Numbered from the stretch's first letter, positions 1 to 9,136 are shown. The stretch: DNA of 64,000 nucleotides from Peristeroidobacter agariperforans (GCF_004138335.1 NZ_RYFW01000002.1:1283501-1347500); one strand, 5' to 3'. Notes: a model not told the origin generated them from the sequence alone. Numbers and translations are program-made.

Positions 1-976
1 ACCGCCGCCCGGTCTGCGTCAGGTGCCGCACCTGAACTTCCGTCGCTCGCAGCCGGTCGCCCACTTTGATCATGCTCAGCGGCACCACGCCGCCCGAGCC
101 GGAAATCGCCTCCTGCACCATCTCCGGATAGGAGAAACGAATGACCTCGAACAGCGGCCGACCGCTGGCGCTTTCTTGATCCTGGAAACGGGTGGCTCGA
201 GTACTGGCGCAAACGACCTGTAGCGTGTCGCTGTCGATCAACAGCGCCGGGAACGGCATCGCTTCGATCAGGGTGGTCCAGAATTCCTGGCCGCGCTCGG
301 CTTCGGCGCGGGCGACATCCACATGCGAGTGCAATCGTTCGAAGATGGTGCCGAGATATTCGGCCGCCACTGCGCACGCGAGCAGCAGGATCGCGAACAC
401 CTGCAGCAGCACGGCGTAGTAGGCCGAGGGTGCGTAAAACCCGGGAAATGTCGACGCCGATGTTTGCTGTCCGAGAATCGCCGCGAGCGATGCGCCAAGC
501 TCGTTGAGGCCGGGCACATACCAGCGCAGCTCCGGGGCTTGTGCGAGTGCCACGACGCCGGCGACGACGATGGCGAGCACCGCCATCAGATACGGTTGCC
601 AGCGCGACAGAAAGATCGCACCGACCACTGGCAGCGCGAACACGATCAGAAACGCGGGATTTTGCAGGCCGCCGGCATTCATCCAGATGAAGCCGACGAC
701 GACGATGCCCAGGATGTGCAACAGGGTGAGCACGGGGCGACGCTCGCCGACGCGGGCCGGTTTGCCGACCACCGTGAATGCAATGTGAATGCCGCCCAGC
801 GCGAGCAGCCCGAGGCAGGCGGCGACAAAGTTGATATCCAGCGAGCTGACCAGCCAGGGCACGACCGTACCGAGCAGGATGGCGAAGATCGTCAGCAGCC
901 AGGTGTCATCCAACAGATGGATGCGTGGATCGGTCCACGTCGGCGCCGGGATGATCTGCGTGTCGCCGATGTTCAT
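1..976 (-). CDS. Six-helix membrane protein with PAS-like domain, 3' end cut by window edge
   Basis: About 325 codons are visible before the frame leaves the window. Hydrophobic helices lie at about residues 26-44, 49-70, 82-100, 108-123, 127-147 and 185-207. A charged linker (from about 215) follows, then a PAS-like segment from about 232 (EFWTTLIEAMPFPALLID). This layout, a membrane sensor followed by a PAS domain, is typical of the input half of histidine kinases or diguanylate cyclases, but the output domain lies outside the window, so the activity is unknown. The ATG at 976 overlaps the stop of the upstream beta-helix gene (ATGA), which implies translational coupling as the last visible gene of the 1-6077 operon. 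Confidence 0.75.
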   Translation of the reverse strand, partial: MNIGDTQIIPAPTWTDPRIHLLDDTWLLTIFAILLGTVVPWLVSSLDINFVAACLGLLALGGIHIAFTVVGKPARVGERRPVLTLLHILGIVVVGFIWMNAGGLQNPAFLIVFALPVVGAIFLSRWQPYLMAVLAIVVAGVVALAQAPELRWYVPGLNELGASLAAILGQQTSASTFPGFYAPSAYYAVLLQVFAILLLACAVAAEYLGTIFERLHSHVDVARAEAERGQEFWTTLIEAMPFPALLIDSDTLQVVCASTRATRFQDQESASGRPLFEVIRFSYPEMVQEAISGSGGVVPLSMIKVGDRLRATEVQVRHLTQTGRR

Positions 977-2229
977 CGCTGCACGGTGCCGGGCTTCGGG
1001 GTGGCATCGCCGGCCGCGACGGTCGCGGCGCCGATGCTGAAGTTGTTGCCCTCGAGAAACGGTGCGGAGCGAATCCTCTCGCCGCCGCCCTCGGGTTGGT
1101 AGTCGGTAATTTTCAGTGCCAGCGCGCGTGGTCGCATGACTTGATTGCCCCGCAGGATGGGCGAGTCGCCGATCACGTCGATGCCGTTGAACTTCGGCTC
1201 GATGATGGTGTTCTCGATGGCGCTGCTGGGACTGCGCTGGTTACCCAGCACGAACGCGAGCCCATAGCCGCTGTTGTGAATCCGGTTCTTGCGGATCACG
1301 GTGTCGGCCGAGGTCTTCAGCATGACGCCATAGGCTTCGATGCCGTCGAACTCGTTGTCTTCGATCACGGCGGCCTGCCCATTCTCGACCACGATGCCCA
1401 TCGCTGCGCCCCGGCTGATGCGATTGCCGCGGACGACTGCGCCGGCGCCCATCAACTGCATCGCAGCTTCCTGTGAATCGAGCAGCTCGTTGCGCTCCAT
1501 GATCATGGAGACATTGGCAGTGAGAATGCCGATGCGCTCCTTGTTGAAGCGGTTGTCGCGGATGCTGATCGCTCCGCCGCGGCTGTCGGGCTCGCTGCGG
1601 ACGGCCCAGATGCCGGCGTCGCGATGCTCGGAGAACTCATTCTTCACGACCATCGCATTCTTGTTGGACGCGGCGAAGCGCACGCCGACGCGGTTCTTGG
1701 CGAAGCGGTTTCGCTCCAGCATCACCTGATCGGCGTTCTCGGCGACATCGATGCCCACGTCGCAATTTTCGATTGAAGCCGCCTGCAATCGAAAGCGGTC
1801 TGCGCGCAGCACGATGCCGGTCTCTTTGCAGTTGTGGATGCGCACGCCTTCGATGGCAATGTTGGCGCCGGAGACATCGAGCACGGCGCCGCCCGGCAGC
1901 TCGCTCGCGTCGATCTCGGTGCCATTCTCGGCAGCAGCAACGACTTTGATGCCACGGGCGTTTGCGAGTGGCGGCAGGGCAGAGGCGAGCGTGATCTTCG
2001 GCACTTGCAGCGAGATGGTCACCTCGGTGGTGGCGGCCGTCGCTTTGAAAATGGCCTCACGCAGCGAGCCGGGTCCGCGATCCTCGGCGCTGGTCACATC
2101 GATGGACTGAGCGTTCGCCGCTTGTCCGGGTGTGGCCTTGCGCGACTCGTACCAATAGCCCAGCCCGACGAAGACGCCGAGCAGGACGAACACGACGAGT
2201 GAAACCGCGGAACGACGGCTAAGCGGCAT
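973..2229 (-). CDS. Membrane-anchored right-handed parallel beta-helix protein
   Basis: About 418 residues. The N-terminus has a short basic stretch and one hydrophobic helix (VSLVVFVLLGVFVGLGYWY), so the protein is probably anchored in the inner membrane with its body in the periplasm. The body is a long series of about 22-residue turns rich in I/V/G/N (for example VIEDNEFDGIEAYGVML, VIRKNRIHNSGYGLAFV), the pattern of PbH1/NosD-like beta-helices. An early GPGSLREAI motif is common in such repeat proteins. This fold often binds or cleaves polysaccharide, but no catalytic signature is evident to me. The ATG at 2229 is preferred over one 27 bases upstream because hydrophobic-signal geometry is better. 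It overlaps the methyltransferase end by 11 bases. Confidence 0.8.
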   Translation of the reverse strand: MPLSRRSAVSLVVFVLLGVFVGLGYWYESRKATPGQAANAQSIDVTSAEDRGPGSLREAIFKATAATTEVTISLQVPKITLASALPPLANARGIKVVAAAENGTEIDASELPGGAVLDVSGANIAIEGVRIHNCKETGIVLRADRFRLQAASIENCDVGIDVAENADQVMLERNRFAKNRVGVRFAASNKNAMVVKNEFSEHRDAGIWAVRSEPDSRGGAISIRDNRFNKERIGILTANVSMIMERNELLDSQEAAMQLMGAGAVVRGNRISRGAAMGIVVENGQAAVIEDNEFDGIEAYGVMLKTSADTVIRKNRIHNSGYGLAFVLGNQRSPSSAIENTIIEPKFNGIDVIGDSPILRGNQVMRPRALALKITDYQPEGGGERIRSAPFLEGNNFSIGAATVAAGDATPKPGTVQR

Positions 2230-3040
2230 GGGCGCCTCCGTTACGCTGCAAAACAAACACTGTGTGCCACGAGCGCTGCACGGCGACTCGGCCGAAGAGG
2301 ACGTCGATCGGCGTGGAAACCAGTGTCACCGCGGCCAACGCCGACATGCCGAGCGGCCGTGGCAACCGTCGCAGATGGGGCAGCAGCCATGTCTTGAACG
2401 GCGCCGGATCGACGCCGCCGAGCGCACGCAGCTCCAATCCCTGCTCGGCAAACAAATCGAGATAGACGTTTCGCTGCCTGGCGCGAAACACCGTCGTGTC
2501 ACAATGTTTCGCGATATTGACCGGCGCGGCTTCCAGCAACACCATGCGTCCGCCGGGCGCAAGATGCTGCGTCATCCGTTGCACCGCCGACCGCAATGAC
2601 TCGGGATCCAGAATGTGCTGAAGCACCGTGACGCCCAGAATCAGGTCGAACGTTCCGCCTGCATCGAGGAGCGCCAGGTCTTGAACGATGAAGCGCGTGC
2701 GAGTCGACACATTCTGCAACTCGGCGCGGCGTCTCGCTTCGGCGACCATCGTCGGACTCAGGTCCGCACCGGTGACGATGGCGCCGCGTCCGGCTAGCAG
2801 CCTGCTCCATCGTCCCACGCCACAGCCGACATCGAGCACGCGCGTGCCGGGTTGGATGTTGAGCCAGGGCCGCAGCGCCAGGTACTGATTCCGGTGAATC
2901 ATCCGGTTATAGAACTCCGGCATGCCGTACGAACACACAGCCGCGAGCCCGGAGCCATCCGCCGCGAACCGGCGTGCACGGTCCTCCCAATAGTGAGAGG
3001 GCAGATATTGTTCGGGCGCCGGTGCGCCACGCGCGTTCAA
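2219..3040 (-). CDS. Class I SAM-dependent methyltransferase
   Basis: This 273-residue protein carries the SAM-binding motif I VLDVGCGVG at residues 68-76, an acidic strand 2 (VTGADLS), and the post-II region FDLILGVTVLQHI followed by LAPGGRMVLLE. This is a Methyltransf_11/25-type Rossmann fold. The start is a TTG that overlaps the glycosyltransferase stop (TTGA). No other start gives the full N-terminus, and the overlap supports it. Its place between a glycosyltransferase and a beta-helix protein suggests methylation of a glycan or lipid-linked product, but the substrate is not visible. The C-terminal 80 residues match no motif I recognise. Confidence 0.85.
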   Translation of the reverse strand: MNARGAPAPEQYLPSHYWEDRARRFAADGSGLAAVCSYGMPEFYNRMIHRNQYLALRPWLNIQPGTRVLDVGCGVGRWSRLLAGRGAIVTGADLSPTMVAEARRRAELQNVSTRTRFIVQDLALLDAGGTFDLILGVTVLQHILDPESLRSAVQRMTQHLAPGGRMVLLEAAPVNIAKHCDTTVFRARQRNVYLDLFAEQGLELRALGGVDPAPFKTWLLPHLRRLPRPLGMSALAAVTLVSTPIDVLFGRVAVQRSWHTVFVLQRNGGAHAA

Positions 3041-4479
3041 GAGGCTTTCCTCATGAGACTGGTTTTCTCCTCCAGCGGCAGCGTCGTGCTGGCGCTCGGC
3101 AGCGGCTCGTAGTGATCGCGATAGAGGCGGCGGCCCGACAGCTTCACTGCGATCCAGTTGGCGTAGCCGACCGTCATCGGTGCGATGTGAGTAATGGCGT
3201 AGAACAGATACAACGGCACGATGGGCGCGATGTAAGCGCGCTCCTGCTTCGGCACCACGGTGAACAACGCGAATACGCCGAGCGCGAGATAGCTGCCGAT
3301 GGCCGCCATGAAGTAGCCCGGATTGATCAGCGCATTGCGCGGGAAGATGTTCGCGAGGAACAAGTTGTCGAAGCCGCTGATGAAACTCAGCACCAGCAGC
3401 ACCGCGCTGATGATCTTCAGCGGATGCACGATCAGCGACAGGCCGCCCAGGTAGACCACGAAGTGATACATGGCGAACGGCGTGCGCCTGGCGATGCGCC
3501 AGACTTCGCTGAAGCGCTCGACGTACACCTTGAGCAACCCGTAGTACCAGCCGACCCGTTGCGAGAACCAGCGCCGCACGTTGCCGGGGCCTTCGGTGCT
3601 GACGACCAGCCGCCCGTCGTAGTAGATGCGCTCGCCGTGGCTGAGCAGGATCAGCGCGTTCTGCAGATCTTCGGCGTAGACCGAATGAGTGTGCTCTGCA
3701 AGCGCGCGTTCCAGAGCATCGCGCCGATAGCAGGAAACGCCGGAGGTGATGCTGTAGTCCGCCAGGCTCTCGCGGCCGATGCGGAACGCCAATGCATATT
3801 CGAATGCCTGGAAGCGGGCGAGGAATCCATCGGGCTCGATCATGACGCGCGGGCAGACGGCAGCGGCGCCGGACTGCTGAAAGTCACGGATGAAGCGCTC
3901 GAAGTCGATCCTGCTGCCGCCGTTCTTGTCACGGATACGAATGTCCGGATCGACGACCAGCAGAGTTTCGATGTGGGGCGGGACGCGCTCGAGCAGACGC
4001 TTGATCGCGCCCGGCTTGTGACGATTCACGCCATCGTCGAAACAGCGCCAGCCCGCGTGCCGCAGACGGAGCACCGTCGCATCCGTCGAACCGTCGCTGA
4101 TCAACCAGACCTTGTCGCGATAAGCGGCGAAGGCATCCATGAACTCATCGAGCAGCGGCTCCAGATTGTGAATGGACGCGATGATCGCGTAAGGCCGCAC
4201 CGGCACGAGCTGCCGCGAGCCGGCCGGGAACGCGGCCGACAGATCGATGGAAAGGTGACGATTCTCTTCGGTCGGCGCGGTGGCGATGTGACGGCGCCGC
4301 ACGTGCAGGCGCAGGATGAAATCCAGCGCATCGGTGTAGACGATCAGATTCGCGAGGCCGTAAACCAGCAACGAGAAGCTGGCGGTCTGCAGATTCGCCG
4401 CGGACAGTGCAATCCATCCCGCCAGCAATGCGCACACCGCGAGCGGCGCCAGCAGGCTCCAGGGCGTATTGAATTTCAC
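3037..4479 (-). CDS. Membrane glycosyltransferase family 2
   Basis: About 480 residues from a GTG that overlaps the radical SAM stop (GTGA). Two hydrophobic helices at about 8-28 and 33-56 precede a GT-A domain with SDGSTD (128-133), the metal-binding DPD at 177-179, an acceptor-side ED (VYAEDLQNAL) and a QRVGWYYG motif resembling the QxxRW of processive GT2 enzymes. Three or four further membrane helices follow. The architecture is that of a synthase-type GT2 that acts on the cytoplasmic face of the inner membrane and may move its product across. A longer open frame reaches 4755, but the extra N-terminus lies wholly inside the upstream gene and has no domain character. Confidence 0.88.
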   Translation of the reverse strand: MKFNTPWSLLAPLAVCALLAGWIALSAANLQTASFSLLVYGLANLIVYTDALDFILRLHVRRRHIATAPTEENRHLSIDLSAAFPAGSRQLVPVRPYAIIASIHNLEPLLDEFMDAFAAYRDKVWLISDGSTDATVLRLRHAGWRCFDDGVNRHKPGAIKRLLERVPPHIETLLVVDPDIRIRDKNGGSRIDFERFIRDFQQSGAAAVCPRVMIEPDGFLARFQAFEYALAFRIGRESLADYSITSGVSCYRRDALERALAEHTHSVYAEDLQNALILLSHGERIYYDGRLVVSTEGPGNVRRWFSQRVGWYYGLLKVYVERFSEVWRIARRTPFAMYHFVVYLGGLSLIVHPLKIISAVLLVLSFISGFDNLFLANIFPRNALINPGYFMAAIGSYLALGVFALFTVVPKQERAYIAPIVPLYLFYAITHIAPMTVGYANWIAVKLSGRRLYRDHYEPLPSASTTLPLEEKTSLMRKAS

Positions 4480-6077
4480 GCCATCGCGACGGCACGGGTA
4501 TGCGTCGCCCTCCGAGGCTGAGGCAAGCGAGATTCGAGCTCGGCACGCACCTCCTGCTCGGGGGCAACGACGATGCCGTGCTCGGCCAGAACCGGCACAC
4601 CGACCAATATCCAGACCAGCGAGCGCACCCGCGAAGGAAGGTGCGTCGCGCGCGTTTGCAGCTCCGCCAGTGCGATTTCGAACCTGCGCTCGATCTCGAG
4701 AATGACGGCGCGCACCGTCGGATCGATGGGCAGGATCTTGGCGGCCTGGTCCCACTCGATGTTCGTGCCTTCGACATGCCGGTGCACGAACTCAGTATGG
4801 GGAAGTAGTGCGGGATCGCGCGCGAACGCTGCGCCCGAGAACGGAATGACGTATGGGTACATGCCAATCTCACATCCTTGTCGCAGCCATCGGTACGCTT
4901 CACGCAAGGTTTCCGCCACGTCGTCGAGCGAGGCGCGTGGCGAGCTGAGGATCAGATCGAGAAAGGGCGTGATACCGAGCTCCAGCGTCGCGCTCAACAT
5001 CGGCTCGATGTGCCGATGGATCTGACCCTTGTTGAACTCGACCAGCACATTGCGCGAGAAGTTTTCGATGCCGAAGCCGAGCACACGGAAACCCGCGCTG
5101 CGCATGGCGTTCAGCCGTTCCTCATTCATCGCGTCGATGCGATTGGTGCTGATGAACTGCAGATCTTCGGGCAGCTCGCCCGCTTGCTTTGCGGCGACGA
5201 TGCCTTCGCACAACGGCACGACGCGCTTGTCTTTCGAGAACACGAAGATGTCGTCTTGAAAGATGATGGTGCGCACGCGTGGATGCGTCGCGACGATGCG
5301 CTTGATCATCAGCAAGCACTCGTCGGCATCCAGTCGTGCGATCGACGCCACGCTGCCTTGCGCTTCGTGCAGGAAATTCGTGGAAGAGCAGAACGTGCAG
5401 CCCATCGGGCAGTAGTTCAACGTGATCAAGCGAACCGAGCGGATCTCTGCCAACGCCGCTTCGCGCGCCGCCTTGGTGGGTAAGCTGCCGACGCGATAGG
5501 CGGCTTCGAGGCGGTCCCAATAGGCCTCGTACGGCATGTTTTCATAAGGCGTCGAGAGGATGGCGTCGCGCAGCTGGTCATGATTCAGCGCCAACTGCGG
5601 CATGCGAAGCAGACTGCCGTCCGCGCGACGCTCCACCGTGCCGACGATCCCGACCCGCGGTTGTCCCGAAGCGATCCGGGTCGCCAGCTCGACCAGCGGA
5701 CGTTCGCCTTCGCCGAGAATGACGCGGTCGAAGGGACCCAGCTCGAACATCAGCTCGGGCCGGAAGGTCGCTTCCATGCCGCCGGCCACCATCAGCGCGC
5801 TGGGCGCGAGGCGGCGGGCGAGATGCGCCAGCTCCAGATCGAACTTCAAGGTCATGCCCGTGGTGGAGACGCCGATGACATCCCACGTATCGCGCAATAT
5901 TTCTTTTTCGAGCGCGCGCTCGGGCGGCCCAACGCAGCAGTTGGGATCGAATACTTTTACTTCGACGCCGTGTGCCGCCAGCACGCCAGCTAATCGCCAT
6001 ACACCCAGTGGCGGAGCCAGGAAGGTGTATTCCCCGCAGTGTGGGTCATAAGGTCCCACTAATAGAAATTTGGGCAA
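4476..6077 (-). CDS. B12-binding-type radical SAM protein (BchE-like family)
   Basis: The N-terminal 140 residues resemble a cobalamin-binding Rossmann domain (PPLGVWRLAGVLAAHGVEVKVFDPN, VAGGMEATFRPE, ILGEGE). I do not see the classical DxHxxG, as in BchE-type members. The radical SAM cluster motif CPMGCTFC is at about 223-230, followed by a TIM-barrel region with FGIENFSRNVL. Enzymes of this class do methylations, cyclisations or C-C bond chemistry on lipids, tetrapyrroles and antibiotics; the substrate here is unknown. The start is uncertain. I chose TTG at 6077, just before the first conserved strand (LPKFLLVG). The frame stays open to a GTG at 6248, but those extra residues look non-coding. 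It heads the five-gene operon. Confidence 0.82.
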   Translation of the reverse strand: MPKFLLVGPYDPHCGEYTFLAPPLGVWRLAGVLAAHGVEVKVFDPNCCVGPPERALEKEILRDTWDVIGVSTTGMTLKFDLELAHLARRLAPSALMVAGGMEATFRPELMFELGPFDRVILGEGERPLVELATRIASGQPRVGIVGTVERRADGSLLRMPQLALNHDQLRDAILSTPYENMPYEAYWDRLEAAYRVGSLPTKAAREAALAEIRSVRLITLNYCPMGCTFCSSTNFLHEAQGSVASIARLDADECLLMIKRIVATHPRVRTIIFQDDIFVFSKDKRVVPLCEGIVAAKQAGELPEDLQFISTNRIDAMNEERLNAMRSAGFRVLGFGIENFSRNVLVEFNKGQIHRHIEPMLSATLELGITPFLDLILSSPRASLDDVAETLREAYRWLRQGCEIGMYPYVIPFSGAAFARDPALLPHTEFVHRHVEGTNIEWDQAAKILPIDPTVRAVILEIERRFEIALAELQTRATHLPSRVRSLVWILVGVPVLAEHGIVVAPEQEVRAELESRLPQPRRATHTRAVAMA

Positions 6078-6260
6078 GTTCGCACCCGAAACTTCTGACT
6101 TGTAAATTGTGCGGGATTGAACGCGCCAACCTGCCTGTGCGTTCCGCGTAGGTGCTATTTGGTTGTGCTGCGCGATGAACGAGGACGCGATGTGTCGCGT
6201 CGCGCAAGTTTTGTAGTGGAATTCTCCTCGTGCGCGCTTCCTGCGCACTCGAGCGACTAC

Positions 6261-7580
6261 TTAAAGGGTGGCTTCAATGCCGGCGGTGAATCGATTGCCG
6301 GTGTAGTCGTAGGTCGCGGCGTCGGCGTCGTTGTTGGTATAGGCGTAACGCAGGAATACTTGCCAGCGGGAACTGAGTGTCCGGGTCAAGCCAAGCGCCA
6401 GCTCGGTGCGCTGTTCATTGCCATTGGCATCGGAATCGTAGTCGCTGCGCCGTCGCGATGCTTCCGCCAGCAAGGTCCAATCGTTGGCGAAGCTATGTTC
6501 CGCGTCGACGCTCAGCTCATGACGAGTGGCGGAGAGCGAGTCGTCGTCGTAGTCGCCGATCTCGAACCGGTAGCCCAAACTGAAATCCCAATCGGCCCGG
6601 GTCCAGTCGAGGGACCCACCGAGCTCGTGGCGCCGGCCGGTCAGGCCGTCGAACTCGTTGAGACCGTCGATATTGCTGAATCGGTATCGGCCGCGTGCAT
6701 ATAAATCAGAGCGCAGCTCCCGACCGGTTTGTATGAAGAGGGCGCGCCGGCTTTCGAAGCCGGCGCCGTCGAGCGTGGTGTAGCCCAGCTGAACGCCGAC
6801 GTCACTGACCCAGTCGTCGAACAACCAGCGATAGCGGGCGCCGCCGTGCAGGCCGGCCTGGTCGAAGTCGTTCAGCTCTTGATAGTCGACCAGCACGGCG
6901 CCGGCATCGAGCCGCCAGGATTCGCCGAGCGGCGTGTTGAATGCGAGCTGCGCTTCGGCGAAGTTGTCCGCTTTGTCGCTGATGCCGAGCACGTCGGAGT
7001 TCGAGACCAACGCGACATTGTCATCGTGACCCACTCCGAACCCCGCGTAGCCCACCCATCTGTGTTCCGGAGCAGGAGTCTGCCCCTCGCCAAGTTGAGC
7101 GGCCGCCAGCTGCCGCAGGCGTGCATCTTCGGTCACGCCTTCAACGCGTGAGAACCAACGGTTGGCCGCAACGGGATCGTTGCGCCTCAGTTCGACCAGA
7201 CCGAGGTTGTAATAGGCCAGGCCCGCCATGGCCGTCGTGCTTGCCACTTCCTTGAATGCCGCTTCCGCCCGAGCGTAGTTGCCGATTCGATAGGCTGCCA
7301 CGCCGATGTTGAAGTGCAGGGCCGGGGTCGACATGCCGTGCGAGAGGGCGGACTCGAAAGCTTTCAGCGCTTCTTGATAGTCGCCGGCCTGGAACGCACT
7401 GGCGCCCGATCGGAACTGCTGGGTGGCCGCTTCGCTGTGCGCGAACGCGGGACCGGAAGAAACAAACAGGAGCGCGAGGATGGCCGGCGCAGCAGACAGC
7501 TGCGGGCGAACAGAGTCAGTTGCGAGGCGGGCGGCCCGGAGGATGCTTGGGCGGATCGTTGCGTTCCCGCTCTTCGGCAC
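6261..7580 (-). CDS. TPR-containing outer-membrane beta-barrel protein
   Basis: The protein has a hydrophobic signal stretch (LSAAPAILALLFVSSGPAFA), then about three TPR units (FRSGASAFQAGDYQEALKAFESAL and following). A C-terminal half of alternating amphipathic strands rich in Y/W/D/R follows (HRWVGYAGFGVGHDDNVAL to FTAGIEATL). TPR plus barrel is the plan of surface-assembly and polysaccharide-export porins such as PgaA/PelB or Slam-like proteins. The start is unclear: no ATG lies near the signal, so I use GTG at 7580, which overlaps the preceding gene by 65 bases. A true start nearer the signal is possible. It belongs to the ECF sigma operon and sits just upstream of the radical SAM/GT2 operon. 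Confidence 0.78.
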   Translation of the reverse strand: MPKSGNATIRPSILRAARLATDSVRPQLSAAPAILALLFVSSGPAFAHSEAATQQFRSGASAFQAGDYQEALKAFESALSHGMSTPALHFNIGVAAYRIGNYARAEAAFKEVASTTAMAGLAYYNLGLVELRRNDPVAANRWFSRVEGVTEDARLRQLAAAQLGEGQTPAPEHRWVGYAGFGVGHDDNVALVSNSDVLGISDKADNFAEAQLAFNTPLGESWRLDAGAVLVDYQELNDFDQAGLHGGARYRWLFDDWVSDVGVQLGYTTLDGAGFESRRALFIQTGRELRSDLYARGRYRFSNIDGLNEFDGLTGRRHELGGSLDWTRADWDFSLGYRFEIGDYDDDSLSATRHELSVDAEHSFANDWTLLAEASRRRSDYDSDANGNEQRTELALGLTRTLSSRWQVFLRYAYTNNDADAATYDYTGNRFTAGIEATL

Positions 7581-7968
7581 GGGCGCGCCGAGCCTGCTCG
7601 CGTTGCTCGGCAGCTTCCTGTTTAGCCACGTCCTTAGCTTCGCGAGCAGTCTCTCTGGCTTCGGCAGCAGCGTTGTCAGACTTTCTCTCCGCCGTGGGCT
7701 TGGTCGAGTCGGCTGGCTTGCGCTCGGGCAGTGGTATTCGGCGGACGACTTCGTCGGGGCGCTTGGCATCAGGATCCACGATGATCTGCATGGTCACGTC
7801 GAGATCGTCCTGCCCCTGCGCAGGTTTAGGCGTCGAATCGGACTGCTGTTGCGCCAGAGCGCCGTGCGCCAGCAAGCACAGGGCCATGATCGTTACGTGC
7901 TTCACTCGTGCCTGAATGATCGACGTCTGGCGCGAGCGAGGCAAGCACAAAGGTGTGATGCGCGTCAT
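7516..7968 (-). CDS. Small secreted charged/coiled-coil protein, unknown function
   Basis: 150 residues from an ATG overlapping the stop of the putative anti-sigma gene (ATGA). A positively charged N-terminus and hydrophobic stretch (VTIMALCLLAHGALAQQQ) suggest a signal peptide cleaved after ALA. A conserved-looking segment follows (VTMQIIVDPDAKRPDEVVRRIPLPE). The last 60 residues are a highly charged, Ala/Glu/Arg-rich helix (AEARETAREAKDVAKQEAAEQREQ) ending in a Pro-rich tail. I do not recognise the family. Its position between an anti-sigma candidate and an outer-membrane barrel suggests an envelope role controlled by the ECF sigma factor. Confidence 0.75.
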   Translation of the reverse strand: MTRITPLCLPRSRQTSIIQARVKHVTIMALCLLAHGALAQQQSDSTPKPAQGQDDLDVTMQIIVDPDAKRPDEVVRRIPLPERKPADSTKPTAERKSDNAAAEARETAREAKDVAKQEAAEQREQARRARAEERERNDPPKHPPGRPPRN

Positions 7969-8501
7969 GTTCGCGCCTCTCGGTCGCGCACTGTGAGGTT
8001 GACCGTCACCTGCCGCGTGCGGCCCTCGTGCTCGATGACCGCGACCAGCTGACCCGCACCGGTCGAACGGGCCAACACGGGTAGCGACAGTATGTTGCTG
8101 CCTTTGGCGAGGTGCGTCTGCCAATCGATCTGACGCTCGTTCTCGAAGCCGTCCAGCACCACGCTGCCGGTGGCCACGATGCGAATGGTCGCACCGTCCA
8201 GCGTCCGTTCCGAATCGATCAACACGTCGATATCCCGCATTTCATTGAGGGCCAGCGTGATGCCGGGGTCGCGCGTCGCCAGCGGCGACACGAGCATCAA
8301 CATCGCCAAGATGGCGACGGCGGCGCCTGCGGCCGCACCGACCCACGTCTCCCAGCGGCTCGCCAGGTGCGCCAAGCGGCTGCGGGCCGGCGAGACGCTC
8401 CCGGTGGCCTTGGCGAACGCGCGATCGATGAATTCCGGACGTGGCTCCGGCGCGGGAATGCGCTTGAGCGCTTGGCGCAGAATTTCAGCGTCTTTGTCCA
8501 C
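7965..8501 (-). CDS. Putative anti-sigma factor, single-pass membrane protein
   Basis: 178 residues. A cytoplasmic N-terminal region of about 50 residues (ILRQALKRIPAPEPRPEFIDRAF) is followed by one transmembrane helix (VGAAAGAAVAILAMLMLVSPL, about 54-74) and a periplasmic beta-rich domain of about 100 residues. It is encoded 44 bases after an ECF sigma factor and in the same direction. This size, topology and position are those of ECF anti-sigma factors. No zinc-binding HxxxCxxC motif is present, so it is not a ZAS-type protein. The periplasmic domain would be the sensor. The role is inferred mainly from context. Confidence 0.65.
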   Translation of the reverse strand: MDKDAEILRQALKRIPAPEPRPEFIDRAFAKATGSVSPARSRLAHLASRWETWVGAAAGAAVAILAMLMLVSPLATRDPGITLALNEMRDIDVLIDSERTLDGATIRIVATGSVVLDGFENERQIDWQTHLAKGSNILSLPVLARSTGAGQLVAVIEHEGRTRQVTVNLTVRDREART

Positions 8502-8545
8502 GATACATGACCAGCCTGTTCAGTTTGCCCCTCGGGGCGCGCACT

Positions 8546-9136
8546 TCATACACGATCTAAATGAGAGATTCGTTCCGTCGCGAGCAAGTCCTTCAGCTTC
8601 GCCCGCGCCCGGTGCAGTCGGGACTTCAGGGTGCCCAGCGGCACCTCCATGATCTGCGCCAGTTCCGGCAGGCTGTAGTCCTCGATATCGTGCATCGACA
8701 GCACCACGCGATGCTCTTCGCTCAATCGCTCCCAGGCTGCCAGCACCCGGTCCTGTGTGAGCTCCTGTTCAAACAGCTCGGCGGGTCCCGCCGAGCCGTC
8801 GATCAACTCCGGCGCTTCCTCTTCGTTGTCGTCGGGCGGATCGGAGCCGAACTGCACGGGCGAGCTGCGCTCACGGCGCACCTGGTCGACGAAGATCCGA
8901 TACATCACCCGCAGCGCCCAAGACCGGATGCGATCCAGGCCGCGCAACTCGTCGAGTTTGGGATACAGCCGAGTCAGCAGCTCCTGCACCAGGTCTTCGG
9001 CGCGATCCACCGCGCCGGTCCACCGATAGGCGGCGCGATACAGGGCCGGGACGTGCTCGCGCAGCAGATGGTCGAACTCGGCTGCCGCGTTGGCATGCGA
9101 CGGGCGGGTGCGCTTCTGCAAGACCATGACCTCCAT
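8546..9136 (-). CDS. ECF-type RNA polymerase sigma-70 factor
   Basis: 196 residues with a sigma-2 region (FDHLLREHVPALYRAAYRWTGAVDRAEDLVQELLTRLY, then IRSWALRVMYRIFVDQVRR) and a sigma-4 region (LSEEHRVVLSMHDIEDYSLPELAQIMEVPLGTLKSRLHRARAKLKDLL), separated by an acidic linker. No sigma-3 or sigma-1.1 is present, so it is an ECF factor. A promoter-like GGAACC-N16-CGTGTAA sits directly upstream on the same strand, which suggests autoregulation. Initiation may be at ATG 9136 or ATG 9127. If the promoter is correctly placed, the transcript begins within a few bases of 9136, so the message would be leaderless or use 9127. Confidence 0.93.
   Translation of the reverse strand: MEVMVLQKRTRPSHANAAAEFDHLLREHVPALYRAAYRWTGAVDRAEDLVQELLTRLYPKLDELRGLDRIRSWALRVMYRIFVDQVRRERSSPVQFGSDPPDDNEEEAPELIDGSAGPAELFEQELTQDRVLAAWERLSEEHRVVLSMHDIEDYSLPELAQIMEVPLGTLKSRLHRARAKLKDLLATERISHLDRV

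Noticed and set aside
2974-4521. 515-codon plus-strand frame opposite the GT2 gene
   Set aside because: Glu/Arg/His/Asp-rich low-quality sequence with no motif. The minus-strand frame has the GT2 metal and acceptor motifs and membrane helices.
6078-6260. N-terminal extension of the radical SAM protein to GTG 6248
   Set aside because: The added residues show no conserved character and begin only 12 bases after the preceding stop without a ribosome site. Retained as an alternative start only.
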